Source: Sediminispirochaeta bajacaliforniensis DSM 16054 (GTDB lineage: Bacteria > Spirochaetota > Spirochaetia > DSM-16054 > Sediminispirochaetaceae). Taken from it: 64,000 nt of DNA. The stretch spans positions 1 through 64,000 of the forward strand of contig NZ_KB899411.1 in the NCBI RefSeq assembly GCF_000378205.1. Direction: 5' to 3'. The position numbers and the translations under genes are program-made. Below the pieces are notes generated by a model. The model saw nothing but the letters and a program-made list of their open reading frames with translations. It did no database searches and had not been told where the DNA came from. Below, in pieces: positions 1-8,958 of the stretch (its first letter is position 1; every line of letters begins with the position of its first letter).

Positions 1-674
1 TTCCCTCCGGCCTTGATGCTCATATCACCTGAGGCATCAAGGCCCACATTCCCCTTTGAGCTGGCCTTCAGATTTGCGTTTGCCTTGATGATGGCCTGGC
101 TGGATGAAGCGGTAAGCTTTCTGCACTTGATGTTGATGTCCCCAAGTTCGTTGACGATCTGAATGCCGGCCGATGAGAGGCTGATCCTCATCTTACCCTC
201 CCTGGCGCTGATCACAAGCTCCTCTTCTCCTTCCTTGTCGTTCATCATGATCTCAAGGCCGCTTCTTGTCCTGATGTACTTCTTGTCGTTGGCTCCGTCC
301 TGCTCGTAGTAGGGAGGGGTCCGTTTGGTGTGCACCGAGCCGATGACAAAGGGGCAGTTGGGATTGTTGAGGTAGAATCCCACCACCACCGCATCCCCGA
401 TGTCAGGCAGGCTCCAGATCCCGTAGCCCTTTGAGGCCCAGGGGCTTAAACATTGTATCCAGGGGCTGGGGGTATCATCCCCGAAGACCAAAGGTGCTAT
501 GACCTTTACCCTGCCAAGCCCGTCGGGGTCGTGGTTGTCCACCACCTTGCCCCAGGTGGCCGTTGCCTTCAGGCGGGGGTCTTTCCATTGATGCCAGATA
601 AAGCGTGAGGTCCTGTTGGCAGGATCGTAGTATTTAGTTTTGATACGCTGAAGTTCGCGGTAGTCGATACGCAT
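1..674 (-). CDS. Contractile injection system spike protein, VgrG/gpV-like (5' part only)
   Basis: About 224 codons are readable from ATG at 674, which has an AGGAGA ribosome binding site 6 nt upstream; the gene runs off the left edge. After a short N-terminus of about 40 residues comes a gp5/phage baseplate V OB-fold (motifs KVVDNHDPDGLGRVKV, PWIQC, GIWSLPDIGDAVVVGF, FVIGSVH). A charged strand-rich stretch follows, and then repeated K/S/G/A segments (ASSSQ, NLKASSKGNVGLDASGD) that resemble the start of a beta-helical needle. In this family the trimer forms the puncturing tip of phage tails, type VI secretion or extracellular contractile injection particles. No gp27-like hub domain precedes the OB-fold, so the hub is probably a separate protein. 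The rest of the cluster should lie to the left, outside the window. Confidence 0.8.
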   Translation of the reverse strand, partial: MRIDYRELQRIKTKYYDPANRTSRFIWHQWKDPRLKATATWGKVVDNHDPDGLGRVKVIAPLVFGDDTPSPWIQCLSPWASKGYGIWSLPDIGDAVVVGFYLNNPNCPFVIGSVHTKRTPPYYEQDGANDKKYIRTRSGLEIMMNDKEGEEELVISAREGKMRISLSSAGIQIVNELGDINIKCRKLTASSSQAIIKANANLKASSKGNVGLDASGDMSIKAGG

Positions 675-1060
675 GCTATGTTCTCCTTTTTTATGATAAT
701 TTTTTAATCAAATAAAACCCTAAGGCAGGAATATTGGACTGTCAATTGCTTCTGTGGCCGACGGGAGGAAAAAACGCAGTTTTCTTTGTAGTTTCTAATT
801 ACTTATATAATAAATAAATAAAAGAATTGGATTCATATATCAAAACATATGAACTATTTTTGTATGAAAAAGCATTGCACATATATGCAAAGAGATTTCA
901 TATATACTTTTTTTGATTGCTTCTTGCAATCTTTATTCAAATTTTATTTGACCTTTAAGAATTGGTATATTTTTGACTAAGCATTCATAAAAGCCTTGAT
1001 TTTTACTTCTACGAGAGTAACATAAGGATCAAAGAATCAAGTTTTATGGAGGATATCAAG
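675..1060. other. AT-rich intergenic region between divergent genes
   Basis: No gene seen. The stretch is strongly AT-rich, especially about 790-1000, and separates the leftward spike gene from the rightward 5'-nucleotidase. It presumably holds both promoters, but no -35/-10 pair stands out enough to call. The low GC next to an injection-system gene would fit the edge of an acquired block, which is an inference. Confidence 0.4.
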
Positions 1061-2659
1061 ATGCGAAAACGAAAGACATTGCTCCTGCTGCTGGTGTCTG
1101 TTGCGGTGCTGCTTTCATCCTGCGCCGGGGGTACTTATGTCCAAAAGTCTCCCGAAACGGTGTACGACCTTACGGTGCTGCACACCAACGATCACCACGG
1201 TCACGTCCTGAAATTCTACGACTACCCTGCTCCGGACAACGGAGGGCTTCCGGCACGGGCGACCTATGTCAAGCAGGTCCGTCAGGAGGTGCCGAACGTA
1301 TTGGTTCTCGATGCCGGTGATGTGAATACCGGTATGCCCGAATCGAATTTTTTTAACGCAGAACCCGATTTTATCGGCTACAGTTACATCGGCTACGATG
1401 CAATGACCCTCGGAAACCATGAGTTCGACAATCCGAAAGAGGTTCTTGCCGCCCAGATGGAAGAGTCGAACTTTCCCTTCCTTTCGGCAAACATAAAAGA
1501 TGCCAATGGTAAGCTTATCGCCACTCCCTACATCATCAAGGAGTTCGACGGCTTCAAGGTTGCCATCTTCGGCCTCACCACAAAGGAGACCGCAACCATC
1601 GGAAATCCACAGATCGTGGCCGACCTCACCTTCGAAGATGAGGTTGAAACGGCAAGGGCCCTGGTTCCCGAGCTGAAGAAAAAGGCGGATATCGTCATCG
1701 CCCTGGTCCACATGGGGATCTATGATGAGAGCAAAGAGGGTCTGGGCAGCCGCTGGCTTGCCAGGAATGTGGATGGCATCGATATGATCATCGACGGTCA
1801 CAGCCACACCTTTCTTGAAAAGCCCATTGTAGAGAACGGCGCCTATATCGTTTCGGCAAAGCAGTGGGGGCTTTACGTCGGAAGAGCCGACATCAAGATC
1901 CAAAACATGAAAATCGTCGACTTCTCCTGGGAGCCGGTACCCATCAACCTGAAAACACGGGAGAAAAAGGCGGACGGCAGCTCGGTATTCCACTATGTGG
2001 ACAAGGAGATCCCCGAGGATGCGCAGCTTTTGGCCATACTTACCCCCTATGCAGATAAGGTTGAAGCCGCCCTTGCCGAAGAGATCGGAACAGCGGCGGA
2101 TGTCTTTCCCAACGAGATGGTCAGACAGGAAGAAACGGCCTTGGGTGACCTGGTTGCCGATTCCATGAAATGGTATGCCGAAAAGATGAACCTCGATGTC
2201 GACTTTGCCATCAATAACGGCGGAGGCATCAGGGAAACCCTTCCCACGGGAACCATAACGAAAAAGACCATCTACCAGATTCTCCCCTTCGACAACTCGG
2301 TTTATGTGATCACCATGAAGGGTAGCGATCTCAAGGGCCTCTTTGATTACATCCCCACGGTTGTCGGAGCGGGAGCATACCCCCAGGTATCCGACGGCAT
2401 CAGCTTCACCATCGATCTTGGTACAGGGAAGGTGAAAGATCTCCTGATAGGCGGAAAGCCCCTCGATCCGAATGCCACCTACAAGATCGCGACCAACAGT
2501 TACATGGCAACGGGAGGAGACGGCTACGTGGTCTTCAAGAATGCTTCTCAAGGCTACGACACATCGATGTTCCAGAGAGACGCAACCATCGAATATATTC
2601 AGCAGCTCGACGGAGCGATAGTTCCTGAAATTGCCGGCCGCGTGAAGATTATCAAGTAG
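1061..2659 (+). CDS. Surface 5'-nucleotidase / UDP-sugar hydrolase family lipoprotein
   Basis: A 532-residue UshA/5'-nucleotidase-type enzyme. The start is ATG 1061, because GGAGG at 1048-1052 sits just upstream; the in-frame ATG at 1046 overlaps that site. A lipoprotein signal ends in LLSSC (Cys21), so the protein should be anchored in the outer or inner membrane facing the periplasm. The metallophosphatase metal motifs are all present: HTNDHHGH (41-48), LDAGD with downstream G, GNHEFD (119-124), and GHSH near residue 245. The C-terminal substrate domain has NNGGGIRETLPTG and the FDN and GGDGY loops. Family members strip phosphate from external nucleotides so the nucleoside can be imported. 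It is monocistronic, with a terminator at 2687-2718. Exact substrate range cannot be read from sequence. Confidence 0.9.
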   Translation: MRKRKTLLLLLVSVAVLLSSCAGGTYVQKSPETVYDLTVLHTNDHHGHVLKFYDYPAPDNGGLPARATYVKQVRQEVPNVLVLDAGDVNTGMPESNFFNAEPDFIGYSYIGYDAMTLGNHEFDNPKEVLAAQMEESNFPFLSANIKDANGKLIATPYIIKEFDGFKVAIFGLTTKETATIGNPQIVADLTFEDEVETARALVPELKKKADIVIALVHMGIYDESKEGLGSRWLARNVDGIDMIIDGHSHTFLEKPIVENGAYIVSAKQWGLYVGRADIKIQNMKIVDFSWEPVPINLKTREKKADGSSVFHYVDKEIPEDAQLLAILTPYADKVEAALAEEIGTAADVFPNEMVRQEETALGDLVADSMKWYAEKMNLDVDFAINNGGGIRETLPTGTITKKTIYQILPFDNSVYVITMKGSDLKGLFDYIPTVVGAGAYPQVSDGISFTIDLGTGKVKDLLIGGKPLDPNATYKIATNSYMATGGDGYVVFKNASQGYDTSMFQRDATIEYIQQLDGAIVPEIAGRVKIIK

Positions 2660-2686
2660 CGCTGCCTTTTGCGTCTTAGCAATAGA

Positions 2687-2718
2687 ATCCCCGTCCGCCA
2701 AACGGATGGGGATTTTTT
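2687..2718 (+). terminator. Rho-independent terminator after the 5'-nucleotidase
   Basis: Stem ATCCCCGTCCG (2687-2697) pairs with CGGATGGGGAT (2703-2713), with one G-T pair and a 5-nt loop, followed by a T6 run. Confidence 0.9.
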
Positions 2719-2775
2719 ATGCATAAAAATTGATTTTAAACGCATATTATTTCACAAAGCCGCTGGCAGCACCTG

Positions 2776-2807
2776 TTGACAGAAACATCGATCAAAGTAT
2801 ATACAAT
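2776..2807 (+). promoter_or_regulatory. Promoter of the gatCAB-aspS operon
   Basis: A perfect TTGACA at 2776-2781 is followed after 18 nt by TATACA (2800-2805), or after 20 nt by TACAAT (2802-2807). The gatC ATG is at 2813, only 5-7 nt after the -10 element, so transcription should start at or within a base or two of the start codon. No Shine-Dalgarno sequence is present. Confidence 0.75.
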
Positions 2808-2812
2808 GATAC

Positions 2813-3091
2813 ATGGAAACACGGGAACTTTACGAAACAGCGTCCCTTGCCCGGCTCTCCCTCGGGGAGGATGAAGCCGCCGTTCTGGCCGAAGAGGTCG
2901 GAAGGCTTCTGGAATATGTTTCCCGTATGCAAGAAGTCGACATAGAGGGACTCGAACCCACCACTCATGCTCTTTCCGAAGAGCCAATTCTCCGCAATGA
3001 CGAGGTGCACGGGGAGAATCTTTCAGATTCTCTCCTGGATAATGCCCCGGAACTGGAAGACCGGTTCATCGTCATCCCCAATGTGCTGTAA
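2813..3091 (+). CDS. gatC: Asp/Glu-tRNA amidotransferase subunit C
   Basis: A 92-residue GatC, the small belt subunit that wraps around and stabilises the GatA-GatB pair. The protein is typical in size and sequence: an N-terminal helix with LARLSL, the LLEYVSRMQEVDIEGLEPT core, and the tail LEDRFIVIPNVL that contacts GatA. It is the first gene of gatC-gatA-gatB-aspS. The start codon lies almost on the predicted transcription start and has no ribosome binding site, so the mRNA is probably leaderless. Confidence 0.93.
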   Translation: METRELYETASLARLSLGEDEAAVLAEEVGRLLEYVSRMQEVDIEGLEPTTHALSEEPILRNDEVHGENLSDSLLDNAPELEDRFIVIPNVL

Positions 3092-3158
3092 GCATCGCGA
3101 ACAGCGCGCCCGGTCAAGACAACAGACAAGACGATACCCAAAAATTATGAAACAGGAA

Positions 3159-3184
3159 AGCGGTTCAGGGTTGGACCAACCGCT
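3159..3184 (+). other. Hairpin in the gatC-gatA spacer
   Basis: AGCGGTT (3159-3165) pairs with AACCGCT (3178-3184), with an inner GGT/ACC stem; a competing GGTTGG/CCAACC pairing overlaps it. The gatA ribosome binding site AAGGAGG follows at 3189-3195. It may shape translation or stability of gatA mRNA; no function is demonstrated. Confidence 0.4.
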
Positions 3185-3199
3185 GGTTAAGGAGGAATC

Positions 3200-4603
3200 A
3201 TGAGCGATGCTGCTCTATTCGGATGGAGTTCCACCGCCGAATATTGTACTTATCTAGATGAGAACGATAAAAAGGTGGGCGCCTTTTTATCAAGAACCGG
3301 TGCCGACGAATTTCAATCCGCATTGGAGCGAAGTCGTTCAGAAGCGAGCGACCGAAGTCCCTTGAGAGGGATGCCCTTTGCGGTGAAAGACAATATTGCA
3401 GTTAAGGGTCTCCCTCTCAGTTGCGGCTCCAAGATGCTTGAAACCCTAAGCAGTCCCTATTCGGCCACTGCCGTAGAAAAGCTGCAACAAGCGGGAGCCG
3501 TGGTCGTGGGAAAAACGAACCTGGATGAATTCGGTATGGGTTCATCCTGCGACAATTCGGCCCTGGGGACGACACACAATCCCTGGGATGTCGCAAGGGT
3601 TGCAGGCGGATCGAGCGGAGGTTCGGCTGCGGCTGTCGCCGCAGGGATGGTGCCCTTCGCCCTCGGCAGCGATACCGGAGGCTCAATCAGGCAGCCTGCC
3701 GCTTTTTGCGGGACCTACGGACTCAAACCCTCCTACGGGGTTGTCAGCCGATTCGGTCTTGTCGCCTACGCCTCAAGTCTTGAAACCATCGGGATCATCT
3801 CCCTGGATGCACAGCTGCTGCGTACCGTTTTCGATATCATGCGGGGGCAGGACCCGAAGGACCAGTCCAGCCGTCCTTTTTCCCCGCAGGCCTCGGAAAA
3901 GAGGCAGGGTGAAAAGCCGCGGATCGGTGTCATTACCGATATAGAGGGGCTTGCGCCTGCTATGGAGAGCGCCTATCGGGAACGCCTGGACTTGATTCGC
4001 AAGAAGGGTTATGAAATCGTCGAAATCGAACTCCCCATGCTCGAATATGTGGTACCGGCCTACTACACCATCGCCTCGGCGGAAGCAAGTGCAAACCTCG
4101 CCCGATATGCAGGAATTCGCTATGGCCACAGAACGGACTGGGCCGACGAACATAGTGAATTAACGGAAAAAAGTCGCGACGAAGGCTTCGGCGATGAGGT
4201 AAAGCTGAGGATACTCCTGGGCACCTATGTGCTGAGATCGGGATTCAAGGACCAATACTACCTCCGGGCCCAAAAGATCAGGACCCTGCTTCGCAACGAG
4301 ATCCTTTCGGCCTTCCAAAAGGTCGACCAGATTCTTTCGCCGGTATTTCCCACGGCAGCCTTCCCGCACGGCGATGCCGGTTTAGACCAGTTTCAGCAGA
4401 AATTGGCGGACAAGTTTACCGCAACGGCAAACCTTGCAGCTATCCCCGCCCTCGCCTTCCCGGCCGGGCAGTCAGAGGGCCTGCCCTTCGGACTCCAGCT
4501 CCTGGGCCCGGAGTTCAGCGAACACAAACTTATCGATACTGCATCAGAATTTACCGAACTGTGGGAGCCGAAAACGGCACCCGGCTTCAGGGAATGGAGG
4601 TAA
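3200..4603 (+). CDS. gatA: Asp-tRNA(Asn)/Glu-tRNA(Gln) amidotransferase subunit A
   Basis: A 467-residue amidase-signature glutaminase subunit that releases ammonia from glutamine for transfer to mischarged tRNA. The Ser-cisSer-Lys triad is visible as K63 (AVKDNI), S138 (GGSSGG) and S162 (DTGGSIRQP), each 16 residues before its counterpart in the well-studied staphylococcal enzyme. ATG 3200 is supported by AAGGAGG 5 nt upstream. It lies 108 bp after gatC and 3 bp before gatB, so the subunits are made from one transcript. Confidence 0.96.
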   Translation: MSDAALFGWSSTAEYCTYLDENDKKVGAFLSRTGADEFQSALERSRSEASDRSPLRGMPFAVKDNIAVKGLPLSCGSKMLETLSSPYSATAVEKLQQAGAVVVGKTNLDEFGMGSSCDNSALGTTHNPWDVARVAGGSSGGSAAAVAAGMVPFALGSDTGGSIRQPAAFCGTYGLKPSYGVVSRFGLVAYASSLETIGIISLDAQLLRTVFDIMRGQDPKDQSSRPFSPQASEKRQGEKPRIGVITDIEGLAPAMESAYRERLDLIRKKGYEIVEIELPMLEYVVPAYYTIASAEASANLARYAGIRYGHRTDWADEHSELTEKSRDEGFGDEVKLRILLGTYVLRSGFKDQYYLRAQKIRTLLRNEILSAFQKVDQILSPVFPTAAFPHGDAGLDQFQQKLADKFTATANLAAIPALAFPAGQSEGLPFGLQLLGPEFSEHKLIDTASEFTELWEPKTAPGFREWR

Positions 4604-4606
4604 GCC

Positions 4607-6034
4607 ATGTACGACACCTTTATTGGACTTGAAATTCACATTCAGTTGCTGACGAAGACAAAGGTATTTTGCGGCTGCTCCAATAACTATGGCGACGAAC
4701 CAAACACCAACGTCTGCCCCGTCTGTCTTGGTTATCCAGGAACCCTGCCGGTTCTTAATACCGATGCACTCTTCATGGCCTACCAGGTGGTCGGCGCCCT
4801 CAAATGCAAGCGTGCGGAAGCAGCAATCTTTGAACGAAAAAACTACTTCTATCCAGATATGCCGAAAAACTATCAGATCAGCCAGTTTGCCGATCCGGTC
4901 GGCATCAACGGCGAGGTAATCTTCCCCTTCCAGGGAGAAGAACACAGGGTCCGCATCCACGACGTCCACCTTGAGGAGGATGCGGGGAAGATGATCCATG
5001 CCGGGGATATGTCCCTCTTGGACTACAACAGGGCGGGAACACCGCTGCTTGAGATCGTCACCGAACCCGACCTTCGAAGCGGAGAGGAAACCGAAGCCTT
5101 TCTCCGCTATTTCCGCACCCTGGTACGGACCATCGGGGTTTCCCGCGGAAACATGGAAGAGGGGAACCTCAGATGCGACGCAAATATATCGATAAACACC
5201 CACGGAGCAGGCCTTGGGACCAAGGTGGAACTCAAAAACATCAACTCCAGCCGCTTCGTTCGCCTTGCCCTCGAATATGAGAAGGAACGTCAAATCGGTA
5301 TTGTCGAAGCTGGAGGAAGCGTAGACCAGGAAACACGGCTCTGGAACGAAAACAAAGACATTACCGTGGTGATGCGGCGCAAGGAAGAGTCCAAGGATTA
5401 CCGTTACTTCCCGGAGCCCGACCTGCCTCCCTATCGTCCCGGTGAAGATTTCTTCCGCAGAGTCGAAGAAAGCCTGCCGGAACTCCCCCTTGACCGTCAG
5501 AAACGCATGGAGGCAGCTTTTTCCCTGACAGACGAGCAAGCCTCCTACCTTTGTGAAGAAAAGGCAAGAGCAGACTACTTTGAAGCGGCAGTTGCGGCCG
5601 GGTCCGAGGCCCAGCATCTTTACTTTTGGATGTCCGGCGATCTTGCGGCCCTCGTTAACAAAAGCGGAACTCCCCTTGAGGAAAGCAGGCTTTCACCTGA
5701 GAAACTGGCGACCGTACTCAGGCTCCTTGACAACGGAGCGATACACGGTCCCATCGCCAAAAAGATGGTTGCGCTGCTCTTCGAGGAGGAACACGATCCG
5801 GAAGGGCTGATCGCTGAGCGAGGATGGAAGGCCCTCGACGACACATCGAAAATCCTTCCCATCGTAAAGAAGGCCGTAGACGCGAATCCCTCGGCAGCAG
5901 AGCAGCTCAAACAAGGAGAGACAAAGGTCCTCGGCTTTTTCATGGGCCAGGTCATGAAAGAAACCGGCGGAAGGGCGGACCCGGAAACCGCAAAGGCCTT
6001 AATTACTTCATATGTGAAGGGAGAAATAGTATGA
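4607..6034 (+). CDS. gatB: Asp-tRNA(Asn)/Glu-tRNA(Gln) amidotransferase subunit B
   Basis: A 475-residue GatB, the kinase and transamidase subunit that phosphorylates the misacylated Asp or Glu and accepts ammonia from GatA. N-terminal YDTFIGLEIHIQL is canonical, and a zinc-binding set CGCS...CPVCLG follows near residues 23-43. The C-terminal YqeY-like tRNA-binding tail is present, ending in ITSYVKG. The ATG is 3 nt after the gatA stop, and the stop overlaps the aspS start (ATGA). Confidence 0.96.
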   Translation: MYDTFIGLEIHIQLLTKTKVFCGCSNNYGDEPNTNVCPVCLGYPGTLPVLNTDALFMAYQVVGALKCKRAEAAIFERKNYFYPDMPKNYQISQFADPVGINGEVIFPFQGEEHRVRIHDVHLEEDAGKMIHAGDMSLLDYNRAGTPLLEIVTEPDLRSGEETEAFLRYFRTLVRTIGVSRGNMEEGNLRCDANISINTHGAGLGTKVELKNINSSRFVRLALEYEKERQIGIVEAGGSVDQETRLWNENKDITVVMRRKEESKDYRYFPEPDLPPYRPGEDFFRRVEESLPELPLDRQKRMEAAFSLTDEQASYLCEEKARADYFEAAVAAGSEAQHLYFWMSGDLAALVNKSGTPLEESRLSPEKLATVLRLLDNGAIHGPIAKKMVALLFEEEHDPEGLIAERGWKALDDTSKILPIVKKAVDANPSAAEQLKQGETKVLGFFMGQVMKETGGRADPETAKALITSYVKGEIV

Positions 6035-7302
6035 GAGTTTTATGCAAAGATATAGCAGGCAGCAATGGACAGGAGGTTGAGGTAAAGGGCTGGATTCACC
6101 GTATTCGCGACCTCGGCGGGGTCTGTTTCATCATGCTCAGGGACCGAAGCGGTATGGTTCAATTGATTTTCGAATCAGCGCCCGATGTAACCCTGGAATC
6201 TGTAGTTTCCGTCGAAGGAACGGTGCAGGAAAACCAGAAAGCTCCCGACGGCTATGAAATACAGGTCTCGACCATGAAGGTGCTCTCCCGTGCTGCCGCC
6301 GATCTTCCGATCCAGGTAAACGGCGATCCCGACAAACTGGGCATCGAGGCGATCCTCGACAACCGGGTCATCAGCCTTCGGAATCCCAAGATCCGCTCAA
6401 TCTTTCACCTTCAATCCAATATCCTTGCCTATTTCGCCGAATATCTTCGCAGCCAGGACTTTACCGAAATTAAAAGTTCCAAGCTGATCGGCAGTGGTTC
6501 GGAGGGAGGAACAGGCCTTTTCGAGGTTGAGTACTTCGACCGAAAGGTATATCTTGCCCAGAGTCCACAGCTCTACAAGCAGACCATGGTCGCCTCCGGG
6601 ATGGAACGTGTCTTTGAGATCGGCGCAGCCTACCGGGCCGAAAAACACGACACGCCGCGACACCTGAACGAATACGTCAGCCTCGATGTGGAAATGGGAT
6701 TCATAGAAAGCGATCAGGACCTCATGGATCTGGAAACGGGAATCCTCAAGCATATCTTCGGCCGCATTGCCGAATCCGACAGTGCGATTCTCGAACAGTG
6801 GGGAGCCAGCGTACCGAGTCAGGAGGCCCTGGACCATATCCCCAGGATCAGCCACGACGAGGCAAAGGCGATCCTCTCCGAACGACTTGGCAAGCGGGTA
6901 TTCGAGCTCAATCCCGAAGGTGAACGGGAGTTGTGTGAATGGGCCCTTGAGAACCATGGCGTCGAGCTGGTTTTCGTAAACGCCTTTCCCAGAAAAAAAC
7001 GCCCCTTCTACACCTACCCCGACGGCATGAAAACCATGAGCTTCGACCTTCTTTTCCGGGGACTCGAGATAACGTCGGGGAGCCGAAGGATCAACGAATA
7101 CGATATGCTGGTGGAAAACATCAAGCGTTTCGGTCTTGATCCGGCAGGCCTTGCAGGCTACCTCGAGGTGTTCAAGTACGGAGCCCCTCCCCACGGGGGA
7201 TTTGCCATCGGCCTTGAACGTTTCACCCAGAAGGTCCTTGGGCTCTCCAGCATCAAAGAGGCATCGCTCTTTCCCCGGGATAGGAAGCGGGTTACTCCCT
7301 AA
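6031..7302 (+). CDS. aspS: Archaeal-type (probably non-discriminating) aspartyl-tRNA synthetase
   Basis: A 423-residue class IIb synthetase starting at ATG 6031 in an ATGA overlap with gatB. An N-terminal OB anticodon-binding domain (VKGWIHRIRDLGG) is followed by the catalytic core: GSGSEGGTGLFEV, the flipping/binding stretch YLAQSPQLYKQ, motif 2 FEIGAAYRAEKHDTPRHLNE, and motif 3 GGFAIGLERF. The HxTxRHLNE form of motif 2 and the length near 430 mark the archaeal/eukaryal AspRS type, because standard bacterial AspRS is about 590 residues and carries a GAD insertion that is absent here. Its place in the gatCAB operon argues that it also charges tRNA(Asn) with Asp, to be amidated by GatCAB. AsnRS is the main alternative, but the HLNE motif favours AspRS. 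Confidence 0.88.
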   Translation: MRVLCKDIAGSNGQEVEVKGWIHRIRDLGGVCFIMLRDRSGMVQLIFESAPDVTLESVVSVEGTVQENQKAPDGYEIQVSTMKVLSRAAADLPIQVNGDPDKLGIEAILDNRVISLRNPKIRSIFHLQSNILAYFAEYLRSQDFTEIKSSKLIGSGSEGGTGLFEVEYFDRKVYLAQSPQLYKQTMVASGMERVFEIGAAYRAEKHDTPRHLNEYVSLDVEMGFIESDQDLMDLETGILKHIFGRIAESDSAILEQWGASVPSQEALDHIPRISHDEAKAILSERLGKRVFELNPEGERELCEWALENHGVELVFVNAFPRKKRPFYTYPDGMKTMSFDLLFRGLEITSGSRRINEYDMLVENIKRFGLDPAGLAGYLEVFKYGAPPHGGFAIGLERFTQKVLGLSSIKEASLFPRDRKRVTP

Positions 7303-7312
7303 CAGGAAGCAT

Positions 7313-7693
7313 ATGAAAGCTTCGGCGAAGCTGAAACAACGGGCCCTTCGGCTAAAAAAAGAGATAGGCGCCATTGCCTATCTCGTACAAGAACCGGGGC
7401 TCTCACTTTTGCCGAAGCTGCTGATGTTTCTTACCCTTGCCTACGCCCTCAGCCCGATTGACTTGATTCCCGATTTCATTCCAGTCCTTGGTTATCTGGA
7501 TGATCTTCTCATCCTTCCGGCCCTCATAGCACTTACCGTCAAAACCATTCCGAACGATGTCATGAAAGCCGCAAGGGAACGGGCGGAAAGAGAGCCGCTT
7601 CAACTTAAAAAAAGGTGGTTTTTCGCCGTCATTTTTATTGTGATATGGCTCTCTCTCGCCGGACTGATACTTAGGTCTCTATTTAAAGCGTAA
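7313..7693 (+). CDS. DUF1232 (YkvA-type) membrane protein
   Basis: A 126-residue protein of unknown function, starting at ATG 7313 behind AGGAAG. It carries the DUF1232 signature YALSPIDLIPDFIPVLGYLDDLLIL (here about residues 44-68, membrane-associated) and a second hydrophobic segment near the C-terminus (FAVIFIVIWLSLAGLIL). It lies 10 bp after aspS and is probably the last gene of that operon. Its 3' end overlaps the convergent hydrolase gene by 11 bp. Confidence 0.8.
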   Translation: MKASAKLKQRALRLKKEIGAIAYLVQEPGLSLLPKLLMFLTLAYALSPIDLIPDFIPVLGYLDDLLILPALIALTVKTIPNDVMKAARERAEREPLQLKKRWFFAVIFIVIWLSLAGLILRSLFKA

Positions 7694-8312
7694 TACTCTC
7701 CTCGTTTTTTAACAGTGTGCCCTTGCAGGAAATCGACTTAAGAAAACGCTGGGCATCCTTTCGCGTACCGACAATGTCCCCCCAATGATAAGGGACAACC
7801 ATGGAGGGTGCGATCGCTTTCGCGGCCTTGGCGGCCTCCTCCGCATCCATGGTAAAGGTACCACCCACCGGCAAAAGGGCCAAATCGATACCGTCGAGTC
7901 CACCCATCTCCTCTATAAGGTCGGTATCACCCGCGTAATAGACCTTTTTGCCTTCCATGGAAAGAATAAAGCCAAGCCACTGCTTCTCACGCGGATGAAA
8001 CTCTTTTTCGAGATTGTAGGCAGGAACGGCCGTAATAGCTATGGAACCGGAAACCGTAACCGAATCTCCCGGCTTGACGGCGGTTCCATACCCAAGTTCC
8101 TCGACAACATCGGCAGATGCAACGATCTCGGTATTATCCCTTCGCAGGGCCTTGATGTCGTCGATTGAAAAATGATCGTAATGGGAATGACTTATGAGGA
8201 TTACGTCGGCGTCGTGGGGTTCTCCTTCAATCTTCCACGGATCGATATAAACGGTTTTCGAGCCAAAGACTAGAAAACTTGCATGCCCAAGCCATGTAAG
8301 TGTAAGCGACAT
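7683..8312 (-). CDS. UPF0173-type metallo-beta-lactamase-fold hydrolase
   Basis: A 209-residue protein with start ATG 8312, behind AAGGAGG; an earlier in-frame ATG at 8378 lacks a ribosome binding site. Zinc-binding HSHYDH lies near residue 55 after the LTWLGHASF opening, then AGDTDL and the late VPYHWGD histidine. Members of this family are cytosolic metal-dependent hydrolases of unknown substrate. It is transcribed alone and converges on the DUF1232 gene. Confidence 0.85.
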   Translation of the reverse strand: MSLTLTWLGHASFLVFGSKTVYIDPWKIEGEPHDADVILISHSHYDHFSIDDIKALRRDNTEIVASADVVEELGYGTAVKPGDSVTVSGSIAITAVPAYNLEKEFHPREKQWLGFILSMEGKKVYYAGDTDLIEEMGGLDGIDLALLPVGGTFTMDAEEAAKAAKAIAPSMVVPYHWGDIVGTRKDAQRFLKSISCKGTLLKNEESITL

Positions 8313-8400
8313 TGCACGCCTCCTTATCAGAGAACAGATAATACTATAATTATAATGATGACTTCCTGACGGAAGCAACTTTTTTTAAACGGGCAGCCCC

Positions 8401-8817
8401 TTATTCTTCCGCTTTCACCATTTTCCCGTCAAAAAAACTACGGTAGGCGGCATCGCTGCCCAGAATATGGTTTTGTACCCAATCCATGAGGAAATTCAGG
8501 GCATCCACCGAAATGAAAAGCTTACCTGCCTGAAATTGCTCTTGAAGATCTATTGCCTTTTGTGTGAAGAATTGATGTTCGGCCTTATGCTTATCAGTGT
8601 CGGGATAATCATATTGCTCAAAGGCCTTCTCTTCGGAGCTAAAATGATAGACGGTATATTTTACGAGTTCATCAAGAACTTTCGCGATGATCTCATTGCT
8701 CTTTCCGTTACGCATTGCATCGTGAAGGGCATTCAAATGACCAATCAGGACTTTATGCTGATCATCGAAGGTGTCAACTCCCACACTTAAACTTTGATTC
8801 CAGCTTATCAGTGCCAT
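8401..8817 (-). CDS. Bacteriohemerythrin
   Basis: A 138-residue single-domain hemerythrin. All seven diiron ligands can be placed: H21, H58, E62, H77, H81, H117 and D122. The protein reversibly binds O2 at a non-haem diiron site, and in anaerobes and microaerophiles it is thought to sense, buffer or deliver oxygen. AAGGAGAT precedes the ATG. Monocistronic on the minus strand. Confidence 0.93.
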   Translation of the reverse strand: MALISWNQSLSVGVDTFDDQHKVLIGHLNALHDAMRNGKSNEIIAKVLDELVKYTVYHFSSEEKAFEQYDYPDTDKHKAEHQFFTQKAIDLQEQFQAGKLFISVDALNFLMDWVQNHILGSDAAYRSFFDGKMVKAEE

Positions 8818-8920
8818 ATCATCTCCTTTTCTTAGGAATTAGGTCAACATACCACAAAGGATACCCTTTGGCCAGTTCAAAAAAAAACGCATAGGAACTG
8901 CTGTTATAAGCCTGCCGTAG

Positions 8921-8949
8921 TTGGCGAGAAGCGAGCGCTTCGCTACAAT
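8921..8949 (+). promoter_or_regulatory. Promoter of asnA
   Basis: TTGGCG (8921-8926), a 17-nt spacer, then TACAAT (8944-8949). The asnA ATG is at 8959, so the expected start of transcription (8956-8957) leaves a leader of only 2-3 nt. The spacer contains an AGCG-AGCGCT repeat. Confidence 0.75.
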
Positions 8950-8958
8950 ATCCCTATT

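Noticed and set aside
1115-2701. Long open frame (528 codons) on the minus strand opposite the 5'-nucleotidase
   Set aside because: Antisense shadow: no ribosome binding site or family motifs, while the plus-strand frame has a complete enzyme signature.
4544-5617. 357-codon minus-strand frame opposite gatB
   Set aside because: Lies wholly within the conserved gatA end and gatB and has no recognisable domain; codon-bias shadow.
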